Source of the DNA: Alphaproteobacteria bacterium
Lineage (GTDB): Bacteria; Pseudomonadota; Alphaproteobacteria; Rickettsiales; UBA3002
Length of the DNA stretch: 19,957 nucleotides
NCBI GenBank assembly: GCA_021732545.1
Contig: JAKFUW010000104.1
Location: forward strand, 1 to 19,957
Direction: 5' to 3'
Below are positions 12,071-19,860 of this stretch, piece after piece. Below the pieces are notes generated by a model that ran no database searches, was not told the origin of the DNA, and saw nothing but the letters and a program-made list of their open reading frames with translations. The number at the start of each line of letters is the position of its first letter. The first letter of the stretch is position 1. The translations under genes were made by a program, and so were the position numbers.

Positions 12071-13858
12071 TTAAACTCCAAACTGCAACTGCGCCAAATG
12101 CTTATAAAGCGGGCTGGATTCCAGCAGTTGCGCGTGGGATCCCGTGGCCTCGATGCGGCCCTCATTCATCACCGCAATCACATCGGCGCAAAGCACTGTG
12201 GACAGGCGATGCGCGATCACCAAGGTGGTGCGGCCTTCGCGGATGGTCTCTAACGCCGCTTGAATCTGGCGTTCGCTTTCGGAATCGAGCGCGGAAGTCG
12301 CTTCATCGAGCAGCAAAATTTTAGGTTCGCGAATCATCGCGCGCGCAATCGCAATCCGTTGGCGCTGACCGCCCGAAAGTCGCACGCCTTTTTCACCCAA
12401 ATAAGTATCATAGCCTTGTGGAAGCTCGCGGATAAATGCATCGGCGGATGCCATCGTGGCCGCCTGAATAATCGCTGCATCATCGGCCGTTTGCAATCCG
12501 CACCGAATGTTATCGCGGGCGCTTGCTGAAAAGATCGCCGGGTCTTGCGGCACAAAGCCCATCGCGCGGCGCAGTTCTTGCGGCGCTAATCTATCTATCG
12601 GCACGCCATCAATCCGAATGCTGCCCGATTTAGGATCATAAAAACGCAACAACAATTGAAACATCGTGGTTTTGCCCGCACCCGATGGCCCCACAAGCGC
12701 CACGGTTTGGCCTGGCTCGATGGTCAATGAAATATCACTCAGCGCCGCACTATCTGGGCGCGAGGGGTAATGAAACACTACGCGGTCAAACACCACTTTG
12801 CCTTGCAACGGCTCGGGTAAATGCGCGGCATCGTCTGGTGCGATAATCTCAGGCTGTAGCTGCATCAGCTCCATCAGGCGCTCAGCCGCACCCGCCGCGC
12901 GTTGCAGCTCGCCCACCACTTCGCTGATGGCCCCCAGCGACCCCGCCACCACCACCGCATAAAAAATAAACGCCGATAAATCACCTGCGCTAATCGTGCC
13001 CGCGATCATATCGCGCCCACCGATCCACAGCACCGTCACCACCGCGCCAAACACCAGCATAATCACAATCGCGGTCAGTGCTGCTCGCATGGCAATGCGT
13101 TTAATCGCAATGCGCCGCGCTTCGTTCACATAACCCGCAAATCGCTCAACTTCAAATGTTTCAAGCGACATCGCCTGAATGGTGCGCATCGCGCCCAAAG
13201 TCTCTTCGGCATGGACCGCAATATCGCCCACGCGATCTTGTGTTTGACGCGATAGCGCGCGCACTTTTTTACCAATCACAATGATCGGAATAATCACCAG
13301 CGGCAGCAGCAATGCCACATATTCCGCCAAGCGCTGGCTGGTGATCAGCAGCATGGTAGCACCGCCAAAAAACAACAACAGATTGCGCAGGAAAATCGAG
13401 ATCGATGACCCCACTACATTTTGCAGCAAGGTGGTGTCGGTAGTAATGCGCGACAATAAATCGCCGGTGCGGGTGATCTCAAAATAGGCGGTGTGCATCG
13501 ATATAATTTTGCCATAGACATCGCGGCGAATATCGGCCACCACGCGCTCGCCCACCCATGAAACCAAATAATAGCGCGCATAGGTCGCCGCCGCCAACAC
13601 CGCCACCACCACCAGCAAGCGCCAATAATAAGTATCCAGCAGCGCCAGATTCCCCGATGCAATCCCCGCATCCACCAGATAGCGCAACGCAGCCCCCATG
13701 CCCAGCACTGCACTGGAGGTGAAGATCAGCGCCACGCACGCACCCGCAATCGCCATACGATAAGGCAGTAGATATGCGCGGATATGGCGCAGCTTGCCGA
13801 TGGATGCTTTGGGAAGTTGGGCAGTGGCCGATGCAAGGGATGAGCTGGGGTGAGTCAT
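12071..13858 (-). CDS. MsbA-like ABC exporter (fused permease and ATPase)
   Basis: A half-transporter of 595 residues that works as a homodimer in the inner membrane, probably moving a lipid or other hydrophobic substrate. Six membrane helices lie within about residues 36-313, with YFEITRTGDLLSRITTDT as the first coupling region. The ATPase has Walker A GPSGAGKTT (390-398), Q-loop VPQDPAIFS, signature LSGGQRQRIAIARA (from 494), Walker B ILLLDEATSALD (from 514) and switch His550 (VIAHRLST). It fits the MsbA-related group of Alphaproteobacteria. There is no C39 peptidase domain and no adjacent HlyD or TolC gene, so a type I secretion role for the neighbouring RTX protein is unproven. The start is uncertain: ATG 13858 is chosen on length; ATG 13903 and TTG 13939 are in frame, and none has a good ribosome site. 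Confidence 0.9.
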   Translation of the reverse strand: MTHPSSSLASATAQLPKASIGKLRHIRAYLLPYRMAIAGACVALIFTSSAVLGMGAALRYLVDAGIASGNLALLDTYYWRLLVVVAVLAAATYARYYLVSWVGERVVADIRRDVYGKIISMHTAYFEITRTGDLLSRITTDTTLLQNVVGSSISIFLRNLLLFFGGATMLLITSQRLAEYVALLLPLVIIPIIVIGKKVRALSRQTQDRVGDIAVHAEETLGAMRTIQAMSLETFEVERFAGYVNEARRIAIKRIAMRAALTAIVIMLVFGAVVTVLWIGGRDMIAGTISAGDLSAFIFYAVVVAGSLGAISEVVGELQRAAGAAERLMELMQLQPEIIAPDDAAHLPEPLQGKVVFDRVVFHYPSRPDSAALSDISLTIEPGQTVALVGPSGAGKTTMFQLLLRFYDPKSGSIRIDGVPIDRLAPQELRRAMGFVPQDPAIFSASARDNIRCGLQTADDAAIIQAATMASADAFIRELPQGYDTYLGEKGVRLSGGQRQRIAIARAMIREPKILLLDEATSALDSESERQIQAALETIREGRTTLVIAHRLSTVLCADVIAVMNEGRIEATGSHAQLLESSPLYKHLAQLQFGV

Positions 13859-13950
13859 AGGGATTGGGTTGTAACGCGAAAGCCAAAGCCACGCAAGCAG
13901 CATCCACACTTTAGAAAATTTAGCGTATATTTTAGCCAAATATGTGACGC

Positions 13951-13979
13951 ATTATATCAAAATTATCATTAAATATCAT
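13951..13979 (-). promoter_or_regulatory. Candidate promoter for the ABC exporter gene
   Basis: On the minus strand, ATGATA (13974-13979), a 17-base spacer and a perfect TATAAT -10 (13951-13956) lie in a very AT-rich divergent gap. The predicted start is about 13944, which leaves all three candidate start codons possible but makes TTG 13939 unlikely. Confidence 0.65.
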
Positions 13980-13999
13980 TACGTTAATAAAAATTTTGA

Positions 14000-14028
14000 T
14001 TGTGTTTTCGGCGCAGCTGAATTATAGT
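14000..14028 (+). promoter_or_regulatory. Candidate promoter for the RTX gene
   Basis: TTGTGT (14000-14005), a 17-base spacer and TATAGT (14023-14028). The -35 is poor and the -10 good. The leader of about 53 bases ends in a GGGAG ribosome site before ATG 14088. Confidence 0.5.
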
Positions 14029-14087
14029 CGCAACACATCAGATGTGCACAGCACACAATGATATTTTCATCAACTTGGGAGCACTCT

Positions 14088-15416
14088 ATGCCTTATAATA
14101 TTCTCACCGGCACCACTAATAACGACACCCTGACCGGTAGCAACACACTCGACGATTCCATCACCGGCAATGATGGCAATGACGTCCTCAATGGCCGCAA
14201 TGGCAACGACATTTTAATCGGCGGCGCGGGCGATGATAACCTCATCGGCGGCAATGGAAACGACTCGCTGCAAGGCGATGCTGGCAATGATACGTTAAAT
14301 GGCGGCGAAGGTGCAGACACGCTGCGCGGTGGCGATGGCAATGATGTGCTCAATGCGGGTAATGGTAATAATCTGGTTCATGGCGATGCTGGCGATGATC
14401 GCATTACCACGGGAACGGGCAATGATGAAGTCTATTTGGGTGCGGGTAACGATACGGTGACCACCGGTGCAGGCGATGATATCATCGAGGATGAGGGCGG
14501 CGTGGTTTCGATCAATGCAGGAGCCGGTAACGATCAAATCACTGTCGATAATTTTCAATTTCATGATGCGGACGATGTACTCGATGTGGTGCATCTGTTC
14601 CCCACAGGCACGATCAATGGCGGCGATGGCAATGATGATATCTTCGCCGATCTGAGTGCTGGCCGCATCATCGGCGGCAATGGCGAGGATACCATCTATA
14701 GCTTCGGTAAAGATCTGGTGGTTGATGGCGGCGCAGATAACGATGAAATCTGGCATCTTGGCACCACAAACACCGTTCGAGGCGGTGCTGGCGATGATGT
14801 GATCATCAATGATTATGGCGGCGACAATAAGCTCTATGGCGATACCGGCAATGATTGGATCTTCGGCATGGAAGGCAACCAAAGCCTGTATGGCGGCGAT
14901 GGTAACGACGTGCTGATTGATGTTGACGGCGCGAATCTGCTCCATGGCGGCGCAGGGAATGATTCGTTATTTGCAGGCAGTGGTGATGCGACCCTATCGA
15001 CCATTCATGGCAATTTCTATGATGACTCGCCACTAACCGGCAATCACACCCTCACCGGCGGCGCGGGAAATGATACCTTTGCCTTTTCTGATATTAAAGA
15101 CACCATCCAACTTACCATCACCGACTTTAGGCAAGGCGAAGATGTCTTAAGCTTCAAAGGATTCAACTGGTTTACCTCTTCTGACTTTTCAAACGCCTCC
15201 GCTACCGATCGCGTGCATTTTGATAGCGTCGTCAACGGCGCAGCATCAGGCACCACGCTGGGCTACGTGATTTCGGGCAACAAAACCACCTTAAGCGGCC
15301 AATGGGACGGGCAGGCATGGTTGCAGGAAAATGGAGGCCTGACCGATATCGGCGGCACGTTCGAGATTGTCTTTAATGGCCGAATCAATTTCACCTTGGC
15401 CGATTTCTCATTGTAG
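14088..15416 (+). CDS. RTX-type calcium-binding repeat protein, probably secreted
   Basis: 442 residues from ATG 14088, chosen for the GGGAG site 7 bases upstream; an in-frame ATG at 14058 has none. From about residue 8 to 335 the protein is built of glycine/aspartate nonapeptides of the GGxGxDxhx kind (GGAGDDNLI, GGNGNDSLQ, GGEGADTLR, GGDGNDVLN, GGAGNDSLF), which fold as a Ca2+-filled parallel beta-roll once outside the cell. There is no signal peptide, as expected for type I secretion, whose signal is C-terminal. The end (GGAGNDTFAFSD, TITDFRQGEDVLSFKGF, FNGRINFTLADFSL) resembles the C-terminal region of many such proteins. No protease, lipase or other catalytic domain is present, so it is perhaps a surface-layer, adhesion or matrix protein. 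It is acidic overall. A strong terminator follows immediately. Confidence 0.9.
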   Translation: MPYNILTGTTNNDTLTGSNTLDDSITGNDGNDVLNGRNGNDILIGGAGDDNLIGGNGNDSLQGDAGNDTLNGGEGADTLRGGDGNDVLNAGNGNNLVHGDAGDDRITTGTGNDEVYLGAGNDTVTTGAGDDIIEDEGGVVSINAGAGNDQITVDNFQFHDADDVLDVVHLFPTGTINGGDGNDDIFADLSAGRIIGGNGEDTIYSFGKDLVVDGGADNDEIWHLGTTNTVRGGAGDDVIINDYGGDNKLYGDTGNDWIFGMEGNQSLYGGDGNDVLIDVDGANLLHGGAGNDSLFAGSGDATLSTIHGNFYDDSPLTGNHTLTGGAGNDTFAFSDIKDTIQLTITDFRQGEDVLSFKGFNWFTSSDFSNASATDRVHFDSVVNGAASGTTLGYVISGNKTTLSGQWDGQAWLQENGGLTDIGGTFEIVFNGRINFTLADFSL

Positions 15417-15430
15417 AAAGATGCAATCAT

Positions 15431-15474
15431 GCGGGGCGGGCTGGCATCACGCCAGCCACCCCGCCCTCCTTTTT
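15431..15474 (+). terminator. Strong intrinsic terminator after the RTX gene
   Basis: GGCTGGC-ATCAC-GCCAGCC forms a perfect inner stem, extended by GCGGGG pairing with CCCCGC across small bulges, then CCTCC and TTTTT. It is 15 bases past the RTX stop. Confidence 0.9.
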
Positions 15475-15713
15475 CACCCGTCTTCTATGCTACCGAAACC
15501 TTGCTTTTAACCTTCCCTTGCATCGCGTGCTTGCATTTGGCGCGGCTTAGGTCTATACGCACATCATCTTGCTGCCTTGAGGTGGCAGATCGAGCGTTTT
15601 TACGGCTCGATTGAGGCGTCCGCGGGGTGGTTTATCTCGCCGTAGCCTCGCGAAGGCGGAAGCAGCCCGCCCTAATAAATGCCGAGCCTTGTATGGCTCG
15701 TATTCGATGGTGA
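15475..15713. other. Non-coding gap before tRNA-fMet
   Basis: No convincing gene. Two small perfect hairpins are visible: ATCGAGC (15589-15595) with GCTCGAT (15605-15611), and CGAGCC (15683-15688) with GGCTCG (15695-15700). The tRNA promoter should be here, but I cannot point to a clear -35/-10 pair. Short frames crossing the gap show no protein-like features. Confidence 0.5.
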
Positions 15714-15790
<77 letters not shown>

Positions 15791-15822
15791 AATTTCATTT
15801 GAAATTCATTAGGTTATTAATC

Positions 15823-15841
15823 GGCGCGATGCGCCATTTTT
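15823..15841 (+). terminator. Terminator after tRNA-fMet
   Basis: GGCGC-GAT-GCGCC followed by ATTTTT, 33 bases past the tRNA. It lies on the element side of the presumed crossover. Confidence 0.75.
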
Positions 15842-15855
15842 GCCGTCTTCACAGT

Positions 15856-15906
15856 GTGGCACATTCGTGGCACACTAATCCGCAAACAACTACAGCAGAC
15901 TACAGC
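15856..15906. repeat. Two pairs of phased direct repeats in the integrase leader
   Basis: GTGGCACA at 15856 and 15867 (11-base pitch), and ACTACAGC at 15889 and 15899 (10-base pitch). Spacing by one helical turn between an attachment site and an integrase gene is typical of arm-type sites for integrase or excisionase. Confidence 0.6.
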
Positions 15907-15943
15907 TTTAAGCCGTTGTTTAACCCTGTGGAGTTTGAGGATC

Positions 15944-17002
15944 ATGGCAAATATTCAGAAGCGTATATTAAAAGATGGAACAATCAGCTTTCGCGTGCAG
16001 GTGAGGATGAAAGGTCATCCGGCACAGGTGGCCAGCTTTACACGGCTGACCGATGCAAAGAAGTGGGCAGAGGATACACAGAGCGCAATCCGTAACGGTC
16101 GACACTTCAAATCCAGTACAGCCAAACGCTATACTCTGGAATGGTTGATCGACAAATACACACGGGAAGTGTTGGACATAAGCCCCAAACCCACTCGCAA
16201 CCAACGCCTGTATCTCGGTTACTGGAAGCAAACGCTTGGTGACTATGCCCTATCTGAAGTCACGCGTGCGCGTATCTCAGAATATCGCAACAAGATTATC
16301 GGATCAGCAAATCAGTATGGCAAAGAACGCGGCCTTGCATCTGCCAACCGTTACACCGAAGCACTTGGCGCTATGCTTGAATACGCAATGCGTGAATGGG
16401 AATTTATAGAGCAGAATCCGGTACGAAGCCTCAAGAAATTGAAAGAGCCGCGAGGCCGCGTACGTTTCTTGAATGATATAGAACGCTCCAATTTACTAGA
16501 AATGTGCCGTAGTAGTACCAATCCATTTTTACATATTATCGTTGTTTTAGCTCTCAGCACAGGTGCACGCAAAAATGAGATTCTTTCGTTAAAGTGGCAG
16601 GATGTTGATTTTGAAAGACGGCGCATGATTTTTCATGAAACCAAAAATGGTGAACGCCGATCCGTACCACTACAAGGCTGTGCGCTTGGTCTAATGCTCG
16701 ACCATACCAAAAATCGCCGGAACGATACGGATTATGTGTTCCCTGCCAAGGGGCGCAATCAACCCGTTGATATTCGAACCGCATGGGAAAATGCAGTCAA
16801 AAATGCTAGCATTACAGATTTCCGTTTTCATGATTTACGTCATTCGTGTGCTTCATATCTTGCCATGAACAATGCGTCACTGACTGAAATTGCAGAAGTA
16901 CTGGGGCATAAAACTCTGCAAATGGTTCGCCGATATGCACATATCAGTGAATGTCACACCGCTGGGGTTGTTGCCCGTATGAATGAGAAAGTATTTGGAT
17001 GA
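15944..17002 (+). CDS. Tyrosine recombinase (phage/island integrase)
   Basis: A 352-residue integrase that would insert and, with an excisionase, remove the element at tRNA-fMet. The start is placed at ATG 15944 (MANIQKRILKDGTISFRVQV), preceded by TTTGAGGATC; a longer frame from 15854 would translate the arm-site repeats. The N-terminal residues 1-60 form an arm-binding domain. The core-binding helices are about 62-160. The catalytic domain carries Arg209 (STGARKNEILSLKW), Lys234 (TKNGERRSVPL), His296 and Arg299 (FHDLRHSCASYLA), His322 (LGHKTLQMVRRYAHI) and nucleophile Tyr331. All six are present, so the enzyme is probably active. Its stop overlaps the start of the next gene. Confidence 0.95.
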   Translation: MANIQKRILKDGTISFRVQVRMKGHPAQVASFTRLTDAKKWAEDTQSAIRNGRHFKSSTAKRYTLEWLIDKYTREVLDISPKPTRNQRLYLGYWKQTLGDYALSEVTRARISEYRNKIIGSANQYGKERGLASANRYTEALGAMLEYAMREWEFIEQNPVRSLKKLKEPRGRVRFLNDIERSNLLEMCRSSTNPFLHIIVVLALSTGARKNEILSLKWQDVDFERRRMIFHETKNGERRSVPLQGCALGLMLDHTKNRRNDTDYVFPAKGRNQPVDIRTAWENAVKNASITDFRFHDLRHSCASYLAMNNASLTEIAEVLGHKTLQMVRRYAHISECHTAGVVARMNEKVFG

Positions 17003-17541
17003 TGGATAAGCAAAAAGATTTATGCATAGACTTCAAGGCTGGATTTCAATTTGATCCAGATTGGAGTGTAGAAGAAGCATTTTCAGCTGGAGCAAACGGA
17101 CCTCTTAGCCCCTTTCATAGATGGTATGCATGGAATCAATTAGAAACTTTCAAAAAGCAATTTTATGCTGGTGATCAAAAAAAGTTATTCCATGGGATGC
17201 ATAAATGTGCAGCCCATGGCTTGCCTTTTCCAAATTGGATTGGCGACGAATTCTGCAAAGGATTTCATGCATGGCACTCCTTAAGAAAACCAACTCTTGA
17301 TTCAGCGTTTGACCTCAAACGACCAAAGGGGATTCAGATGCAAAAACTTAGGAGGAACAGCATCTTGATGCTTATTGTGCCACGAGAAGTGGAAAAACTA
17401 AAGACACAAGGAATGCCAGTTGACCAAGCTCTTTTTGATAAAGTTGCAGATGGTATTAACCTAGGTAGTAGTATTGGTAAAGTGGGCGGCAATACAGTGA
17501 AAAATTTATACTATAAGTATAAGGATTATATGAACTTCTAA
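16999..17541 (+). CDS. Unknown protein coupled to the integrase gene
   Basis: A 180-residue soluble protein I do not recognise. Its start overlaps the integrase stop (ATGA; a second ATG follows at 17002), so translation is coupled. The N-terminal part is rich in aromatic residues (FDPDWSVEEAFSAG, LSPFHRWYAWNQLETFKKQF, LPFPNWIGDEFCKGFHAW). A basic segment KRPKGIQMQKLRRN follows. The last 50 residues, EVEKLKTQGMPVDQALFDKV then NTVKNLYYKYKDY, look like a small helix-turn-helix region, which would suit a DNA-binding or regulatory role. Similar unnamed proteins often sit next to integrases in island genomes, but I cannot name the family. Base composition is AT-rich like the rest of the element. 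Confidence 0.75.
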   Translation: MMDKQKDLCIDFKAGFQFDPDWSVEEAFSAGANGPLSPFHRWYAWNQLETFKKQFYAGDQKKLFHGMHKCAAHGLPFPNWIGDEFCKGFHAWHSLRKPTLDSAFDLKRPKGIQMQKLRRNSILMLIVPREVEKLKTQGMPVDQALFDKVADGINLGSSIGKVGGNTVKNLYYKYKDYMNF

Positions 17542-17582
17542 TAAAATCAATAAATTTTTGGAAATACTCTAAGTGGTGTTTC

Positions 17583-17622
17583 GTGCAACCTCCTTTTAGT
17601 GACAACATTGCACAAAAAGGAG
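17583..17622 (+). promoter_or_regulatory. Interleaved inverted repeats covering the ribosome site of the xis-like gene
   Basis: Two perfect inverted pairs interlock. GTGCAA (17583-17588) pairs with TTGCAC (17608-17613), and CTCCTTTT (17590-17597) pairs with AAAAGGAG (17615-17622). The last arm contains the Shine-Dalgarno AAGGAG of the gene starting at 17630. The first pair would leave the site open and the second would hide it. A pseudoknot is possible but the connecting loops are short. Confidence 0.5.
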
Positions 17623-17629
17623 TCATGAA

Positions 17630-17827
17630 ATGCAAAGCGAATATCTTACAGTCCGTCAACTTTCACAAAAACATCCGGCTTTTCCAGAAGGTGGTCTGCG
17701 ATGGTTTATATTTAATGAGCACCAGAATGGTTTTGCTAAATGTGTCCGCCGCGTCGGTCGCAAAGTGCTTATCAGTGAAGTCGATTTTCTGGAGTGGATT
17801 GATTCACAGAACGGCGGCCAGAAGTGA
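17630..17827 (+). CDS. Small AlpA/excisionase-like helix-turn-helix protein
   Basis: 65 residues, with a strong ribosome site AAAAGGAG 7 bases before the ATG. The pattern LTVRQLSQKHPAFPEGGLRW, FIFNEHQNGFAKCVRRVGRK and VLISEVDFLEWIDSQ is that of MerR-fold/excisionase DNA-binding domains: helix-turn-helix, wing, then an ISEVDFLEWI-type helix. Such proteins act as recombination-direction factors or as activators (AlpA) that switch on excision and replication of islands. Its stop overlaps the GTG of the primase-helicase gene (GTGA), so the two are translationally coupled. Its leader holds interlocking inverted repeats that may control translation. Confidence 0.8.
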   Translation: MQSEYLTVRQLSQKHPAFPEGGLRWFIFNEHQNGFAKCVRRVGRKVLISEVDFLEWIDSQNGGQK

Positions 17828-19860
17828 CAAACCTCGCCAATTCGGGCGGGGATTCTAATAATCGTTTGGCAACGAATCATAAGAATTGTACCGCTCCCAG
17901 TGTATTAATGAATGAAATCATCGAGCACACTCCCGCCTTTATCACAGCCCTGACGGGTAGCCCCGATACCGTCATGAGTTGGCGCGTAATTCATGACCGC
18001 GACAAAGGCGCACCAGCTCATAATTTTATAGGTACTTTTGACCAGATGCGTGATACTCTCACCGCCTACAACATGAGCGGTTACGGGGTGTTTTGCAACA
18101 TTCAGCGCATGGATGGTAATGGGCATGGTTTGGGTAATGTGGTGCATTGCCGCACGCAGGTCGTTGATCTCGATGGTGTTGACGCAGTAATGCAATATCA
18201 GTTAGCGGTCAGTGGTGGTGCATCTTTTGCGGTACAATCAAGCGTAGGTAAGTGGCACGTCTATTGGTTAGTTGCGCCTTATATCGGTAATGACCGATAC
18301 ACTTTATTGCAGCGAAAATTTGCACAGCAATTTAACGGTGATAAATCTGTCATTGATGCAACTCGCGTCATGCGCGTTCCGGGTTTTTTACACAATAAAA
18401 ACGAGCCGCAACTCGTTACGTTCACACCGTTGTCTGGCGCGAGCTATGATGTCACGCAACTTGAAAAGTGGCTGACATCTGTCGAAGTAAACGACTCGAT
18501 GCTTGGTACACGTAAGCCCTTGGGTGACGTTGAAATGAGCGCACCATCTATTGAATGGTTGCAGAAAGCCATCCATTTAATTGATCCTAACAATCTTGAT
18601 CGCAATGAATGGTTGAGCATCACAGCCGCATTCAAACAAGCTGGCTGGTTACATGCTGACGAAACGGCATTGCTGGATCATTGGCTGAAATGGTGTGCAA
18701 GTTATGAGAAAGACAACCCTGCAGAAAATGCAAAGCTATGGAATAGCATCCGCGATACCGAAGTGGGTTGGTCAACTTTCTTGCACAAAACCACGATCAA
18801 TGCGTATATGCAGTTTGGTGTTGCGCCGCTTGAGAATTCTCATAAATCAAAAGGTTTCTATTTCACTCGTGTCGATAAGCTATCTTTCAAACCCCAAAAC
18901 TGGTTGATTGATGGATTGATTGAAAAGCAAACACTCAGTGCAGTTATTGGTGATCCTGCAAGCGGGAAAAGTTTTTATGCGCTTCACATCAGTGCATGCT
19001 TGGCAACGCAACATCAATTTTTTGGTAAAGATGTGGTGGGCGGTGGTGTTATCTATATTGCAGGCGAAGGGCATAACGGAATTTTACGAAGGCTTAAGGC
19101 TTGGGAGGCCCACATTGAAACGAGTTTGCAGGGTGCGCCATTATTTGTATCAAGCTGTGCGGCTGACTTTGCTGATTCTAAAAGTGCGGACGCTGTGGCC
19201 AATGCAGTGCGAGACATAGTGCGTTCAGAAAACATCGTCCCTGTTTTGATTGTTATAGACACATTCGCGAGAAATTTCTCAGGAGAGGAAAATAGTACAC
19301 AAGAGGTAGGAAAATTTATAAAAATCATCGATAGGTTAAAAGATGAATTTAGTGCGTCAATTTTGCTGGTTCATCACACTGGTCATCATGACAAAAGCCG
19401 TGCCCGTGGAGCAATGGCTATGAAAGCTGCGCTTGATCAAGAATATCTGCTGAGTAAAGATGACAACGGTATCATCACTATCAAATGCACGAAAATGAAA
19501 GACGCACCAGAACCACCACGCATGCAGTTTCGACTGCAAAAGGTGCCGATCATAATTGAAGGGTTTCCTGAAAACTCTGCCGTACTGGTAACAACAGAAC
19601 GGCTGCCCGTTATCGAGCTATCACCACAAGAACATCATGCGCTAACCATTCTGCAAGAAGTGTGTGGTGTAGAAGGAATCAAAAAAGATGCACTTCAGAA
19701 TCTTTTTGCTGAACGTAAAGTTATGAAGAGTGAAAAGCCTGACAGCGTACGGAGTATCTCACAGCGAATTTTACGGAAATTAAGTGAACAAAACCTCGTA
19801 TCCATAAAAGATGATAGGGTTTTCCTCACGGGTAATCCCCCCATTATTAGCAGGGGTTGA
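17824..19860 (+). CDS. Primase-helicase replication protein of the element
   Basis: 678 residues joining priming and unwinding functions. Residues about 35-215 resemble a RepB/AEP-type primase: the DxD pair in VVDLDGVDA (Asp115, Asp117) and DATRVMRVPGFLHNK (178-192). Residues about 242-330 look like a PriCT linker (SIEWLQKAIHLIDPNNLDRN then EWLSITAAF). Residues about 355-560 are a RepA-type RecA-fold ATPase: Walker A GDPASGKS (376-383), Walker B VLIVIDT (474-480), LLVHHTGH (515-521) and RGAMAMKAALD. A winged-helix-like tail follows. It would start replication of the excised element. The start is GTG 17824 overlapping the previous stop; ATG 17908 is an alternative, neither with a good ribosome site. 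The final codons overlap the IS3 transposase gene on the other strand, so the natural C-terminus has probably been replaced. Confidence 0.88.
   Translation: MTNLANSGGDSNNRLATNHKNCTAPSVLMNEIIEHTPAFITALTGSPDTVMSWRVIHDRDKGAPAHNFIGTFDQMRDTLTAYNMSGYGVFCNIQRMDGNGHGLGNVVHCRTQVVDLDGVDAVMQYQLAVSGGASFAVQSSVGKWHVYWLVAPYIGNDRYTLLQRKFAQQFNGDKSVIDATRVMRVPGFLHNKNEPQLVTFTPLSGASYDVTQLEKWLTSVEVNDSMLGTRKPLGDVEMSAPSIEWLQKAIHLIDPNNLDRNEWLSITAAFKQAGWLHADETALLDHWLKWCASYEKDNPAENAKLWNSIRDTEVGWSTFLHKTTINAYMQFGVAPLENSHKSKGFYFTRVDKLSFKPQNWLIDGLIEKQTLSAVIGDPASGKSFYALHISACLATQHQFFGKDVVGGGVIYIAGEGHNGILRRLKAWEAHIETSLQGAPLFVSSCAADFADSKSADAVANAVRDIVRSENIVPVLIVIDTFARNFSGEENSTQEVGKFIKIIDRLKDEFSASILLVHHTGHHDKSRARGAMAMKAALDQEYLLSKDDNGIITIKCTKMKDAPEPPRMQFRLQKVPIIIEGFPENSAVLVTTERLPVIELSPQEHHALTILQEVCGVEGIKKDALQNLFAERKVMKSEKPDSVRSISQRILRKLSEQNLVSIKDDRVFLTGNPPIISRG

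Noticed and set aside
14295..14945. Minus-strand frame of 216 codons inside the RTX gene
   Set aside because: The repetitive GGC-AAT-GAT codons give a long open complement rich in Ile/Ala; no start signals and no known pattern.
14088..15080. Tandem DNA repeat in the RTX gene as a separate repeat element
   Set aside because: The periodicity is explained by the coded nonapeptides; codons vary between copies.
15854..15943. Integrase start 30 codons upstream
   Set aside because: It would translate the phased repeats; ATG 15944 has a GAGG ribosome site and the usual N-terminus.
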